Assembly (NCBI RefSeq): GCF_033807575.1
Contig: NC_084725.1
Coordinates: forward strand, 10,761,001 to 10,825,000
Direction: 5' to 3'
DNA length: 64,000 nucleotides
Source: Cydia pomonella
Taxonomy: Eukaryota; Arthropoda; Insecta; Lepidoptera; Tortricidae
Part shown: positions 10,246 through 21,049 of the stretch, in pieces
How the letters are laid out: every line of letters begins with the position of its first letter
How positions within the stretch are numbered: the first letter of the stretch is position 1
The notes under the pieces: model-generated
What the model saw: only the letters and a program-made list of their open reading frames with translations
The model's database searches: none
Told to the model about the DNA's origin: nothing
Translations under genes and position numbers: made by a program

Positions 10246-10770
10246 AAGCATAGCAGTATTTTGAGTCCTGTTTTTCCGGACCCACATCTACAGTGGCGCC
10301 AACTGGTGAGCACAAAAACGTTAGCCTTCATTGTCATCTGGATGTCGGTTCCTCGCACACTATGTTTATATGTAGGTATTTCATTAAAAATGCAAACTTT
10401 GCACAACGCAATTCCGCGTTTTATTAAAACCTACAACTTTCCACTCCAATAGCCACCTAATGAGCCTTTTCCACTCTTTCCGTCCTGTACCAAGTTCCTT
10501 TGACAAGGTTCCAATATAGATAGAGAGACCGAAGTGTCGGGACTGTTCGGAATTAAACTTTTTCAATCATCCGCGGATTGTTCGAGAATCCATTTTATGA
10601 GGATTTTAAATGAATAGCCATTTTTTTAAATAAGTTTTTAGCTATACTGGGTATTTATTTGGAGTGGTTTGAAAGGAAATGCTGGAAATAAAAGTTTAAG
10701 ATCATTGCCTGTAAATAGTATGAGGTGAATTCGGGTAATTTCGACAGTGGACTGTAATTTGATGGAATTA
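10246..10770. other. Intergenic stretch, nothing recognised
   Basis: Only short frames without motifs. CAGTGGCGCCAACTGGTGAGC (10291-10311) is locally GC-rich, with no identified role. Confidence 0.35.
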
Positions 10771-11009
10771 TAATAATATAGGACATTCTTACACAGATTA
10801 ACTAAGTCCCACGGTAAGCTCAGGAAGGCTTGTGTTATGGGTACTCAGACAACGATATATGTAATATACAAATACTTAAATACAAAGAAAACACCCATGA
10901 CTCGGGAATACCTGTGCTCATCACACAAATAATGCCCTTACCGGGATTGGAACTTAGGATCATCGGCTTCATAGGCAGGGTCACTACCTACTAAGTCAGA
11001 CCGGTCGTC
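10771..11009 (-). repeat. tRNA-derived SINE, near full length
   Basis: Reads on the minus strand from GACGACCGGTCTGACTTAGT (A-box region) through a decayed B-box segment (GATCCTAAGTTCCAATCC) and the conserved GGTATTTCTTTGTATTTAAG part to the tail GTAAGAATGTCCTATATTAT. Several tRNA-like positions have decayed. Confidence 0.75.
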
Positions 11010-12974
11010 TTAAGTGTGATTTGCGGATTTATCCGATATTCTGATGTATTCCGAATTACCCTAATACACTTTGTATATGTTGAAAAAAACCCAGTAATTT
11101 ATCTACCAACAATATTGTCAGCACTTTGAAAAAAAAAAACATCCAAACTTCAAAGGAAAGTTATAAAATAAACTAGATGTAAATATAAAAATACAATATT
11201 AGTTCTAAAAATTACCCTGACCAAAGACTAACGTTGAATTACTAATTTTGGCGCAGCAATATCGTTATTTATACCGCAAAGTCATTTATCAAAGCTTAAA
11301 AAGCACTTTTAGTTTTTTCACTAAGCATAAAAGCGCCATAGAAAAAATGGACACCGGCTTCAGTCCAAAAGCATGAAAATAAACATGTTTCATAGCGGAA
11401 ATGCGGCCGTGGCAAAAATATGGTATTGCAAAAACCTAACCACAGAGGATGTGGTATTTGCAGAAGCTAGTCTTAAATGCGAATAAGCTCTGACAAGGGA
11501 TCTAACGCCTAGCGTTCCTTGCTAGGCACTGTGGCGTCAATCAACGCAATGCAACGGCATTTCGAGTAGTTCTCGGCTAGTTACTAAATTTATTATAAAA
11601 ACCAAATGTCAAAAGCCTGAATTCCTGCATAGTAACAAAGTTGGCTAAAGACTTAGTAGGTACCAGTTGTAACGATACAAAAGATGTAAAACTGGGTTCA
11701 AGTAAATCTAAAAAAATGTTTAAGTTCATCTTACGGAAATAGACATGATGATACCGTTAAAAAACTCTGTTTATATTTCGATCTACAAATAGTGAATTTG
11801 TTTACCGCTACTTATTAAATGTTTACGCTTCAGTAGCTGAAATAATGACTGACAGACTGACAGATGAAACACAGTCAAAAACACAAGTATGACTTCCAGG
11901 TAATGGTTCAATTTGTCGCTTTTTACGAGGACAAAAAGTAATTGCATCTTTTACCTGTAACGCATTATCGACATCCAATAACAGCAGTAACTTCTGCGCG
12001 GAAACGACAGTATTTGTATAAGGTTTTCCTTAAAGATCAATAGAACGTAGCGGGAAAACGATTGTCGCGAAATAAACAAGCATGCAATGGGTAAGCAAGG
12101 ATATAATAAAAATTGTCAATGGATTGAATAGATTTTAGCTGCGAAAGGAAAGTACCTTATTTTTCTATACAGTCACATCAATAGTAGCGGATGAAATAGC
12201 GCACTAAAAATAATTGCCACCCTGGAATACTTTTTCAAATAGGGATAAATCTCAACAACCTGTATGTATTTTGATTCCTTTGATAGGCTTGGCGGATTTT
12301 GTCTTTACTGTCACTTCCGTGTCTTCGCGCATTCACACGTCGGCATCGAAGGGAGTTTTTATTTGTATATCGGTTTCTTCCAACTTATTATTAATAACAA
12401 GGGAAACAGAAAATGGAAAGTTTTGGTACAACAGAAAAAATATGCGAGTTGTCTGCGCAAAATTGTTTAATTCGGTTAACTTGGCTTTAGGTTAAGAGGT
12501 ATTTTTAAACTTAATATAGTTTAGCTTTATTGCCAAGTTGCGGCTCTGTATAGTTATATTCTGTGACATAACCGCATCTTCTTTATTGCTGTCCGGTAAA
12601 AACCGCCTAAAAAGCTTCATTATTAAGCACACAGATAATATTATGATTATGTACGGCGTTCCATTCCAAAAGTAAACTCCTGAAGGTGAATATCTATTAA
12701 AATTACCACGATTTTAACGTTTCATGGTTTCAAAATTACTAATTTTTGACAACTTATGACCAGAAGTTTTAATTAACAAGGCAAAATTATGGGAAGACTT
12801 AATAAAAAACTTAACAACCCATACTGCAAAACTTCAGCCGTTAAATCTTCGGCTAGAAACGTCGGTCCAGAAATATATGATCATTGTCAACAGGGCGCTG
12901 TATTTCTCATGTATAGGCTGATATTTCAGTTTAGTATGAAAAATTTAGTTCCAATGAAATTCCGCAATAATATT
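11010..12974. other. Two-kilobase stretch without recognised features
   Basis: AT-rich single-copy-looking DNA. Frames at 12214-12495 and 12789-12989 have no domain, no splice context and no codon bias I could judge. Confidence 0.4.
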
Positions 12975-13235
12975 AATATTATATTATAGGACATTTTTAC
13001 ACAAATTGACTAAGTCCCACAGTAAGCTCAATAAGGCTTGTGTTGCCCTCAACTTACTTACTACTTAGACAATGATATATATAATAAATAAATATTTATA
13101 AATACTTAAATACATAGAATACACCCATGACTCGGGAACAAATATCCATGCTCATCACACGAATAAATGCCCTTACCAGGATTTGAACCCGGGACCATCG
13201 GCTTCGTAGGCAGGGACTAGGCCAGACCGGTCGTC
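12975..13235 (-). repeat. tRNA-derived SINE, near full length
   Basis: Minus-strand SINE with head GACGACCGGTCTGGCCTAGT, B-box GGTCCCGGGTTCAAATCC and tail ATAATATTAATATTATTG-like. A short deletion removes part of the GGGTAGTGACC segment next to the A-box. Confidence 0.8.
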
Positions 13236-13299
13236 AACAATATGCAATATGGTCGGCAATATGGCGCGTGATGTACTGGTCAGGCTTTATTAAGTATAA

Positions 13300-13392
13300 G
13301 CGACTTCTAAAATTTGCAGGCGTACATACGCTACGGAGACTGCTTACAATCAGGCGGGCCGTGTACTTTTTTACCACTGACGTAGTATAAAG
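13300..13392 (+). repeat. LINE/retroposon 3' tail
   Basis: GCAGGCGTACATACGCTACGG, GACTGCTTACAATCAGGCGG, GCCGTGTACTTTTTTACCACTG and ACGTAGTATAAA: the same tail as 14106-14466, heavily 5' truncated. Confidence 0.6.
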
Positions 13393-14105
13393 ACAATTAT
13401 TCGTCAAGAACGTTATTTTGTCGACTTATTTTTTTTTAATGGGACTTACTGGCGTTTATAAATCTTTAAATTTTATCTCCGACGTTTCAAGGACGGCGTT
13501 GTCTCGGAGGAATAGTGCCTGTCATCCAAGATGACGCGCAGTTTTGTCAAATCTAAACTTTAATATGATGACAATACGACACGCACGCGTACTACGCGCA
13601 ATACGCACGCGTCTTCGTGAGTGATACGATCTATAAATTTAAAAACTTCATTAAGTATATGCGATTAAGTCCCGTTTTAGAAAATAATAATAAATAAAAA
13701 AAGTGAAAATTTAAATCAGTTTCACAAAATAAGTAATTCAGTGTTTAACGTTATTTTGTTCATAAAATAAAAACCAGTGCATGCATTCATCCCGCAAATT
13801 AATCACTTTTTTCCAATCCCCGTGAAAGTTGTGCAAGTATCCCGGAGTTACCGCGGTATTCCTTTAAGCTGCGCGGTAAACAGATTCTTTCTGCATTGTT
13901 GGCACATTGTTTCAGAAACTTACCGCAATGGGTTTCAGAGTTATCGTTTTGAAATGCCTTTGAGAGATTTAAAAGGAATTAAAATTTACCCCAATCAGAT
14001 TAAGATGTTAAGTTTAGAAATTTGTCTTTTTGGGCTAATCAAAATTGCATTTGCCTGGGTTGATTTTGATTTGTGTATCATTTACTACGCTCGTGGTTCA
14101 ATTTT
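13393..14105. other. Mixed stretch with a repeat-like segment near 13430-13660
   Basis: GGGACTTACTGGCGTTTATA, TCTCCGACGTTTCAAGGACGG and a GATTAAGTCCCGTTTTA end form an inverted pair of short motifs typical of a dispersed repeat. TTGACGCGCAG and ATCTGTCAAATCTAA-type pieces recur at 33530-33640. The frame at 13777-14130 has no recognisable domain and runs into the next retroposon, so I do not call it a gene. Confidence 0.35.
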
Positions 14106-14466
14106 GACCCGGACCCGGGTACGTCCTTAAACTACGTCCAAAAGAGAGGTATGGGCATTGTGAATTTCATCTCGCTTTGTGTGGTAGGGCACAGCCAGTG
14201 GATGTCATTCCAGATCTAGAGCAGAGCCCAACTGGGGAAGTACCTCCACTTTACAGAAAACCGCAGCCAAATAACACTAGACCCTACTCATAGTGTTGTG
14301 TTCCTGCCGGTGAGTAAGGTTGACAGAGCTCAACGAGGGGGGGCGGGTTTAGGGTAGGCAACGCGCATGTAACTCCTCTGGAGTTGCAGGCGTACATAGG
14401 CTACGGAGACTGCTTACCATCAGGCGGGCCGTATGCTTGTTTGCCACCGACGTAGTATAAAAAAAA
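14106..14466 (+). repeat. Short non-autonomous retroposon (~350 bp), full length
   Basis: Starts at GACCCGGACCCGGGTACGTCC and ends with GACGTAGTATAAAAAAAAA. Matches 5093-5442 (opposite strand) and 52280-52600 throughout. Contains GGCATTGTGAATTTCATCTCG, CACTAGACCCTACTCATAG and CCATCAGGCGGGCCGTATGC. No coding potential. Confidence 0.65.
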
Positions 14467-14620
14467 ATTGGAATCTCTCAATTGCTCAGGTATCAATGTT
14501 AGTACGAGAAATTAAACAATAACGTTTCCCTTGTAAAACAAATATGTCTTGTATAATTAATAAAGTCGCTTGAAAGTAAAAATAAAAAATAAGGTAAGGT
14601 TTATGTATGTATAAAAATGT

Positions 14621-15050
14621 GACGACCGGTCTGGCCTAGTGGGTAGTGATAGTGACCCTGCATGGTCTGAGCTTCGACTCCCGGTAAGGGCATTTATTTG
14701 TGTGATGAACACTGTACCCCTAGTGTAAATAAATTCGATTTCGAAACGTGACGTACGCGTTTGCGTTTAGTCTCATTTTGTATTGGATTTAGAAAGAGCG
14801 CGCCAAGCGGGACGTTTTGGAAACTCAAAATCCTATACAAAATGAAACTTAACGCAAACGCGTTCGTCACGTTATGATGTCTATTAAATTTACACTAGGG
14901 GTACAGATATTTGCTCCTGAGTCATGGATGTTTTCTATGTATATAAGTATGCATCTATCTATATACGTATGTATATCGTCCTCTAGTGCCCATATTACAA
15001 GCTTTGCTTAGTTTGGGGCTAGGTAGATCTGTGAAAGATCGTCTATAATT
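14621..15050 (+). repeat. tRNA-derived SINE split by a MITE
   Basis: Head GACGACCGGTCTGGCCTAGTG at 14621, B-box-like GCTTCGACTCCCGGTAAGGG, interrupted at about 14711 by the MITE at 14712-14906, then resuming as GATATTTGCTCCTGAGTCATGG. The tail is the second subfamily: ACAAGCTTTGCTTAGTTTGGGGCTAGG rather than the AAGCCTTATTGAGCTTACTG type. Confidence 0.75.
14712..14906 (-). mobile_element. 195-bp hairpin MITE, copy 3, nested in a SINE
   Basis: Ends CTGTACCCCTAGTGTAAAT and TTTACACTAGGGGTACAG, same orientation as copy 2. It lies inside the SINE at 14621-15050 and so is younger than that SINE. The SINE sequence resumes directly, so any target duplication is very short. Confidence 0.85.
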
Positions 15051-15409
15051 TCTATCTCTGTTGAAACTATTTTCTTACTTATATAGTAGTACCCTAAAAA
15101 GAGGATCAAATTAAACCCTGCTATCCTAACTTCACAGTCTCGACTACTCGAGAGTTTTTAAAAACTAATTAAATACGAAATTTCTTAATCGACCCAGACC
15201 TCGGATCGCCCGGGGCAGATTGGCAATTATAAAAAATGGTCCCAAAATTGTCCCCGATAAAAAAGGGGGACTGGATTGTTAACTTGAGGGACGGTGTGGG
15301 CGTACAGATGTGGCGAGTTCTGGCTGGATGCGGTTTTATGATTTTATAATTAACCTAAGTTTAATAAGTATATGAGGAGATCCTTTGCTGGCAATATGTA
15401 GGTTTTTCT
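15051..15409. other. Intergenic stretch, nothing recognised
   Basis: AT-rich with one GC-richer patch (CCCAGACCTCGGATCGCCCGG, 15193-15213). No gene or repeat copy identified. Confidence 0.35.
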
Positions 15410-15930
15410 TCTTATTTTATTTTATTTTATTGATAAAAATGTTTACATGACATTACAGTTGAACCAATGCGTCACGAAACTTAAACTAACTAATAATTAT
15501 AAGTATTAACAATTATAAAACAATAATGGCACATTAACAAATTAAATTGGGACAGTTGAGCACCTAGCATCCATCGCCTCACAGAATCTCAAGCATTCAC
15601 TATACACTGCCGCCCATCGCCAAGCAAATAGATCGCATTCAGGCGTCGATGCCAGGAGCGCATTGAGCAGTGAGAGGGCGCGGGGCAGCGGCGAGTTCCT
15701 GCGCGATACGGTGCGCGCCGGCGGCACGGCCAACAGGTCGCGTTGTCGTGGTCTGAGGGCCATTCTCGGGACGTCCGGAACAAACAGGCGCACGAGACCA
15801 GAAACAACTTCGGGACAGTCTGAGTTCTTCTATAAGTGCCTTCTCCATCCCGGAGGTTGGCAACTTTATGTCTATATGCCATTCTATCTGAAGTCATGCG
15901 AATTAGTTTCTCTGTACTGCCCACGTCCAA
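15410..15930 (-). pseudogene. Degraded retroelement-like C-terminal region with frameshifts
   Basis: The minus strand reads VSGLVRLFVPDVPRMALRPR, DLLAVPPARTVSRRNSPLPR, ALSLLNALLAS and CDLFAWRWAAVYSECLRFC within 15542-15793. Upstream segments such as RLIRMTSDRMAYRHKVANLR-like sequence are in another frame. The low-coordinate end is a TTTTATTTTATT tract, a possible 3' tail. I recall similar C-terminal sequence from multi-copy lepidopteran retroelement proteins but cannot name the clade. It is broken and GC-richer than its surroundings. Confidence 0.45.
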
Positions 15931-16147
15931 CCAGTCCCTTATGTTCCTTGTCCATGATATGTAGGTTACACTTTAATATTTTTCACGTAGCTTGGGTACG
16001 GTACGATGACAGCTGTCACCTCCATACCTTAAAACTCAAACGTATTAATTAAACTACGCGTCAGAAGTATATCTGTAATGACTTAAATTTTGAAACAATT
16101 TAAATGAGGCTTGGAGGCCAGAAAATGTGGCGTAACGCCTGTAAGAA

Positions 16148-16380
16148 TAATGTGCGCTATGCAATAGCATTAGCTATAGTATTAGCAATAGCATTAGCTA
16201 TAGTATTAGCAATAGCTTTAGCAATAATGTGCACTATGCAATAGCATTAGCAATAATGTGCACTATGCAATAGCATTAGCTATAGTATTAGCAATAGCAT
16301 TAGCAATAATGTGCACTATGCAATAGCATTAGCTATAGTATTAGCAATAGCATTAGCAATAATGTGCACTATGCAATAGA
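16148..16380. repeat. Higher-order tandem repeat, 53-bp period
   Basis: GTGCACTATGCAATAGCATT recurs at an exact 53-bp step (CACTATG at 16261, 16314, 16367). Within each unit the 12-bp motif AGCATTAGCTAT / AGTATTAGCAAT repeats. The first units are variant or truncated (GTGCGCTATG; a short unit at about 16226-16260). Confidence 0.85.
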
Positions 16381-16699
16381 ATTTAGTTTGGCTTACTGGT
16401 TGCTGCGGGGCCTCTCGTTGGCAGAGGCCTCTCCTTTGGTACGCTGTCTTCTTACTTTTTCTTGAGGAACAAATACGGTATTTTACTGAATATTATTCCT
16501 CTTCTTTTAAAATGGTGCCTCCATCAAATCTATGATACTTTTGGCAATGTCGACTGTCGTTGTCCAGTAATAACTTTTAAGTGTTCTCGTATTTGGGCAT
16601 GACGTTGTTCGGTAGTTGCTTTTAGTAAAGAAATAGCTGGAGTTTACTAAAAGCCACGATGGATTGCCGGGTGTTGATTCAAACATAGTTAAACGCATT

Positions 16700-17023
16700 T
16701 CAAGAAGCGCTGGCGGCCTAGCGGTAAGATCGTGCGACTTGCAATCCGGAGGTCGCGGGTTCAAACCCCGGCTCGTACCAATGAGTTTTTCGGAACTTAT
16801 GTACGAAATATCATTTGATATTTACCAGGTGAAGGAAAACATCGTGAGGAAACCGGACTAATCCCAACAAGGCCTAGTTTACCCTCTGGGTTGGAAGGTC
16901 AGATGGCAGTCGCTTTCGTAAAAACTAGTGCGTACGCCAAATCTTGGGATTAGTTGTCAAGCGGACCTCAGGCTCCCATGGGCCGTGGCAAAATGCCGGG
17001 ACAACGCGAGGAAGAAGAAACGC
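16700..17023 (+). repeat. Second tRNA-derived SINE family, tail variant A
   Basis: tRNA-like head GGCGGCCTAGCGGTAAGATC...GCGGGTTCAAACCCCGG, then GTACCAATGAGTTTTTCGG and AAGGAAAACATCGTGAGGAA. Its tail is GGCCTAGTTTACCCTCTGGG, GGTCAGATGGCAGTCGC, ATGGGCCGTGGCAAAATGCC and ends GGAAGAAGAA. It shares its first ~150 bp with 50429-50745, whose tail is different. Confidence 0.75.
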
Positions 17024-17236
17024 ATTTCAAGAGTTTTTCATCAGCTGCGCACTTCCACGATAGTTCACTGCATACTAAACTATCAATATTACACTTTAAA
17101 CAACATTAATGAGCAAAACATAAACAAATATTCTCGAGACGTCTCTCGGCATCTTGAATATCAACGACGCAAATCAATTTATATGTGCTGTTTTTCCAAG
17201 ATTTGAAATGACACTGAAGTTATGTGTCACTGTTTA

Positions 17237-17450
17237 TAGGGTTCCGTACCCAACGGGTAAAACGGGATCCTATTACTAAGACTCCGCTGTCCGTCCGTCC
17301 GTCCGTCCGTCTGTCATTAGGCTGTATCTCATGAACCGTGATAGCTACACAGTTGAAATTTTCACAGATATTTCTGTTGCCGCTATAACAACAAATGCTA
17401 AAAGTACGGAACCCTCGATGGGCGAGTCCGACTCGCACTTGTCAGGTTTT
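17237..17450 (+). repeat. Dispersed GGGTTCCGTACC repeat
   Basis: Begins AGGGTTCCGTACCCAACGGG, has a (CCGT)n run at 17291-17310, GACAGTTGAAATTTTCACAG-like sequence, GTTGCCGCTATAACAACAAA and ends GAGTCCGACTCGCACTTG. Related copies on the same strand are at 25431, 30972 and 54463. The beginning GGGTTCCGTAC and the inner AGTACGGAACCCTC are complementary. Confidence 0.65.
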
Positions 17451-17524
17451 TTAGACATTTCTGTCTCACAGGCCAATGAGTTAGCATTGCATTATGTTCG
17501 GTTGAATACTAAATAGATATGGCT

Positions 17525-17682
17525 CTACATGTGACGTTATCTATGAAAAGGGACCTTATTGTCGATGGCGCTTCTGCAGTTATAAACGATTTTCGGATAC
17601 AAATACAACGCTGCGCGACGCAGTGCGGCGTAAGCGCCATCGACAATAAGGTCCCTTTTCATAGATAATGCCACATATGTAG
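17525..17682. repeat. Hairpin MITE-like element (158 bp)
   Basis: CTACATGTGACGTTATCTATG and the following AAAAGGGACCTTATTGTCGA are mirrored by TCGACAATAAGGTCCCTTTT and CATAGATAATGCCACATATGTAG. TGGCGCTT / AAGCGCCA continue the stem. The centre is GC-rich (CGCTGCGCGACGCAGTGCGG). Confidence 0.7.
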
Positions 17683-18712
17683 AATAATTATATAGAGGCC
17701 AAAACTTTTGAACTTGACTCGTAGAGATGTATCCCTATTTAGGAGCATTCCTTGAAATTGTCTTGAATTGTCCCGTACAAACGCGAACTTTCTGAAGATT
17801 TGCAGGTACAAGAGTATCCTTTTCTGTGACTAATGGTCAGAAATATGCACGCAAGAAAAATAATCGCTTGCTTTAAACGCCGACAAAAGTCTCAAGACAG
17901 GAAATAAAATGCGTCCGTACGGGACAGCCCGTGGAATGCTCCATTAGGAAAAGTATTCGAGGGTGACACATACTTCTGGAGCGTTGTTTTTTTTTATCCG
18001 TTACACTGTTCCTACTTATCTATGGAGACTAAGTCGGTTTGTATAAGATTGTCCCATTACTTATAAATTTATTTATTAAAGCGCCTTAACTGAATTAACC
18101 ATTGATTGATTGGTTTAATCGTAACTTCAAGTAAATGAAGTCAGTTTGCCTTTGAAGGCAAGAATACCATGTTTGATTCATAATACGTAACCAAGATTAA
18201 TCTTTGCCCTAGACTAGATCTTTGTATTAATAATACATGAATCTGTTACTAATTTATGTTTTTGTTGTTTACAGGTAAGACATTATTTAATATATTTCTG
18301 CAGAGGGAACGCGTTTTGATCTAGCGGATGAAGTAAGGATTGTTCAGAAAACTATGAACATAAGTATAATTATAACATTTATAACATAGTAATGAACAAC
18401 GATTTCGAAATAAATTAATAGAGATTAATCTCACAATTAGTATTTATAATGTTTCCATTATTGTTGAAAATTGACAATGGTCAAATTTATCATTGCAATT
18501 GTGAAATATGAACACAGTCTTGTGTTCATATTTTTTATTTATCAGTTGACAAATGAATTTATTGAATGACCTTAACAAAACCTAAGTTATTCAGTTTGGT
18601 TTCCTCGTGATATTTATTAACTCTCTAAACTGAATATATTAACTGTGGAGATACCCGATAAAACGATACATTAAAACGATATCCGATGGCGTGTCTACCT
18701 CAGTACACTGCC
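17683..18712. other. Intergenic stretch with a 13-bp hairpin and SINE-tail debris
   Basis: At 18504-18533 AAATATGAACACA, loop GTCT, TGTGTTCATATTT form a perfect hairpin. At about 18025-18075 GAGACTAAGTCGGTTTGTAT and AAGATTGTCCCATTACTTAT look like a SINE tail. Nothing else recognised. Confidence 0.4.
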
Positions 18713-18898
18713 TTACAAGGCCCGGTGGACGCTCGAAGCGGAGCGTTGGGCGAGGCGTGCAGCGTGGCGTCGGGCTTACAAGTGATGTGAGCAGCGTGCA
18801 CTGAGGCCGCTCCTATACGTTTGTATTTGTTTAACATGCACGCCGCACGCCCCGCTCCGCTGTACGCCCAACTCGAGCGTCCACTCAGGCCTTACACT
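18713..18898 (+). repeat. GC-rich hairpin MITE, copy 1
   Basis: Arms ACAAGGCCCGGTGGACGCTCG and CGAGCGTCCACTCAGGCCTT; internal GCGTGCAGCG / CGCTGTACGC pairing. Contains GTTTGTATTTGTTTAACATGC. The copy at 19400-19584 is inverted relative to this one. Confidence 0.65.
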
Positions 18899-18946
18899 TG
18901 GGTATGTTAGGTACTTAGTTTCCCTAGTAGTATTTCTATCTATCTA

Positions 18947-19399
18947 TTGCAGCAATTTAGTTTGCCCGTTTCTGGATATATGCCTCCTCCATATCCACCC
19001 TAGACTCTTTTCCTCGTTACTTGGAACACGCGTGTCGCCTTAAGTCGTTCACCCTTATTTTTGGTAGGCAACCCCTATCCCTCTCATCTTCCCTGGGCTT
19101 CTAGGATTTTCCTGATCCATCGTTCGGCATTCATACTGGTGACATGCCCTGCCCATCTCAATTTTCTGCGTTCAATGGTTTTTATTACATCTAAGGAAGA
19201 GCCTCTTTCCACATAGATTTTCGTACATTGACCTGCACGCGTATAATTATATTGCTGTCAAACTCACACAGTGGCATTGACAACCTGCATCATGGGTGGA
19301 ACAACACGCACGTGTAATAGAGATAGCAACACGCGGCTCAATGTACGAAAATCTATGTGGAAAGCGCCTCTCTGCTTTAACACATTCGTCTTCCATCAA
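18947..19399 (-). pseudogene. Non-LTR retroelement C-terminal remnant, interrupted by a MITE
   Basis: The minus strand contains a reading like RKLRWAGHVTSMNAERWIRK, a C-terminal LINE motif (LRWAGHV..M). The fragment is cut at 19206 by the element at 19207-19363 and resumes with TCTGCTTTAACACATTCGTC. Several frame breaks. Part of a nested series 18713-19584. Confidence 0.5.
19207..19363. mobile_element. hAT-like MITE with 8-bp target duplication
   Basis: Termini TTCCACATAGATTTTCGTAC and GTACGAAAATCTATGTGGAA are inverted repeats, followed inward by ATTGACC / GGCTCAAT. It is flanked by GAGCCTCT (19199-19206) and GCGCCTCT (19364-19371), an 8-bp duplication with one mismatch, as expected for hAT-type insertion. 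No transposase is encoded. Confidence 0.65.
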
Positions 19400-19584
19400 G
19401 TGTAATAAGGCCTGAGTGGACGCTCGAGTTGGGCGTGCAGCGCGGCGGGGCGTCCGGCGTGCATGTTAAATAAATGCAAACTTATACGAGCGGTCTTAGT
19501 GCACGCTGCTCAAATCATTTGTGAGTCCGACGTTGCTCGCCCCGCCGCACGCTCCGCTTCGAGCGTCCACTCAGGCCTTACACT
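19400..19584 (-). repeat. GC-rich hairpin MITE, copy 2 (inverted)
   Basis: AGTGTAATAAGGCCTGAGTG and GACGCTCGAGTTGGGCGTGC open it; CGCTTCGAGCGTCCACTCAG and GCCTTACACT close it. Internal order is reversed relative to 18713-18898. Confidence 0.65.
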
Positions 19585-20215
19585 AATCCACTCCACTAAT
19601 ATTAAGTAGTAGTATTAGTAGTATCCACAAGTATTTAGTAGTTCCGTAGTACTACTATCTATTCTCTAGTGCCCGTATTACGTACGCACAGCACCCGAAA
19701 TCCGTCTCCAGCCGTCGAGCGAAGTTTAAATGAATATTACGTATTTTCGTGTACGTTGTAAATTGTGTTTTTGTGTAATAAGATGACTTTTAAACTTGAT
19801 CCCAACTTTAATAGCTTATTTTCCCATAATGCTCTTTGCCTTGAAAGTTAGAGTTGTATGAATATTGTCTGTTTTTAGAGTTTGATCTTTGATTAGGTTT
19901 TTTTGAAGGTATTTGGAGAAAATTTGTTTCTGAATGATATTGGTGGCATAAAAGAAAACTTATTATCTAAGGGCGAAATAGAAATAAAGTGGAAACGGCG
20001 CGTCTATCAAAAATCAAGAAAATAAACATTTTTTGGGCCAGTTACACACAGGCAGAGAGAATTTGAAATAGAGCGATTGTCAAAAAAAATTTTGTAGCCA
20101 CAGTAAATTTACTGCCTGCAAAACTCCTAGAACGCCATTTGACTTTGATCCTTATTCTTTCACTGATATGTGTTCGAGCGATGGCGCCACAACCTTTGGG
20201 TTATGCCCGGTAAGA
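19585..20215. other. Intergenic stretch, nothing recognised
   Basis: Contains AGTAGTATTAGTAGTATCC simple sequence at about 19606-19626 and no gene-like frame. Confidence 0.4.
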
Positions 20216-20349
20216 TATAGTAAACACCCATGACTCAGGAACAAATATGCGTGATCATCACACGAATAAATGCCCTTACCAGGATTTGAACCCGGGACCA
20301 TCGGCTTCATAGCCAGGGTCACTATACCCACTAGGCCAGACAGGTCGTC
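20216..20349 (-). repeat. tRNA-derived SINE, 5' half
   Basis: Minus strand: GACGACCTGTCTGGCCTAGT head, GGTCCCGGGTTCAAATCC B-box, ending at CATGGGTGTTTACTATA. The 3' half is missing. Confidence 0.75.
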
Positions 20350-21049
20350 AAAAAACGAATAAAAAACTTATTTGGCCATCAGCACTGCAAAAATGTACAG
20401 CACAACATTATTATTCACAAAGTATTATGGAATGTATTATTAACAAAATAATAAACTAAATTTGACCTTTTCCCCAATATTGTAGTTAATATAATATAGG
20501 TATATAAAATATAATTTCCTTTCCACCGATCGCACAATTACCGACCCGATCCCAGGCGGTTTCAGGGTTGACAAAACTTTGTTCAAAGAGCCTTTTGTCG
20601 CAGGTGAGGCTGTTATGCTTTTGCCAACCCTAGCGAATTAAATAAGCCATACAGAATTTCTGCTACAAAAGCTTTGTTAAATATCAATTTTCAGAAACAA
20701 AAATGACTCAAGTGACAGATATAAGACGAAGAAAAGAATACCTAATTTATAATATGAGAAGGATGAATTTGGAAAAGTATAATTTTACTTAAAATATTTG
20801 GTGTTCAACGGTTATTAAATGTTATTTCGATTAGATTTCATATAACAAGGAAGTGCTCTTTAATATAAAGGAATTATTTTCAACGAATTTCGGTTTTTGA
20901 ATTAAAATTTTAGTTAGTAGGCACAATAATATTACTTAAGCAATGCTAAATAGTGATAAGTTTCCAAAAAACTATATTTATCATACAATTTTATCTAATT
21001 AGTACCTATGCGCCTACAAAGATCAGAAAATTTAGTTAATGAGATCTCT
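20350..21049. other. AT-rich stretch, nothing recognised
   Basis: No repeat copy or gene-like frame seen. Confidence 0.4.

Noticed and set aside
13777..14130. A 117-codon open frame
   Set aside because: No recognisable domain, and its end lies in the start of a multicopy retroposon.
15663..16052. A 129-codon plus-strand open frame
   Set aside because: It is antisense to the retroelement-like remnant at 15410-15930 and has no motif of its own.
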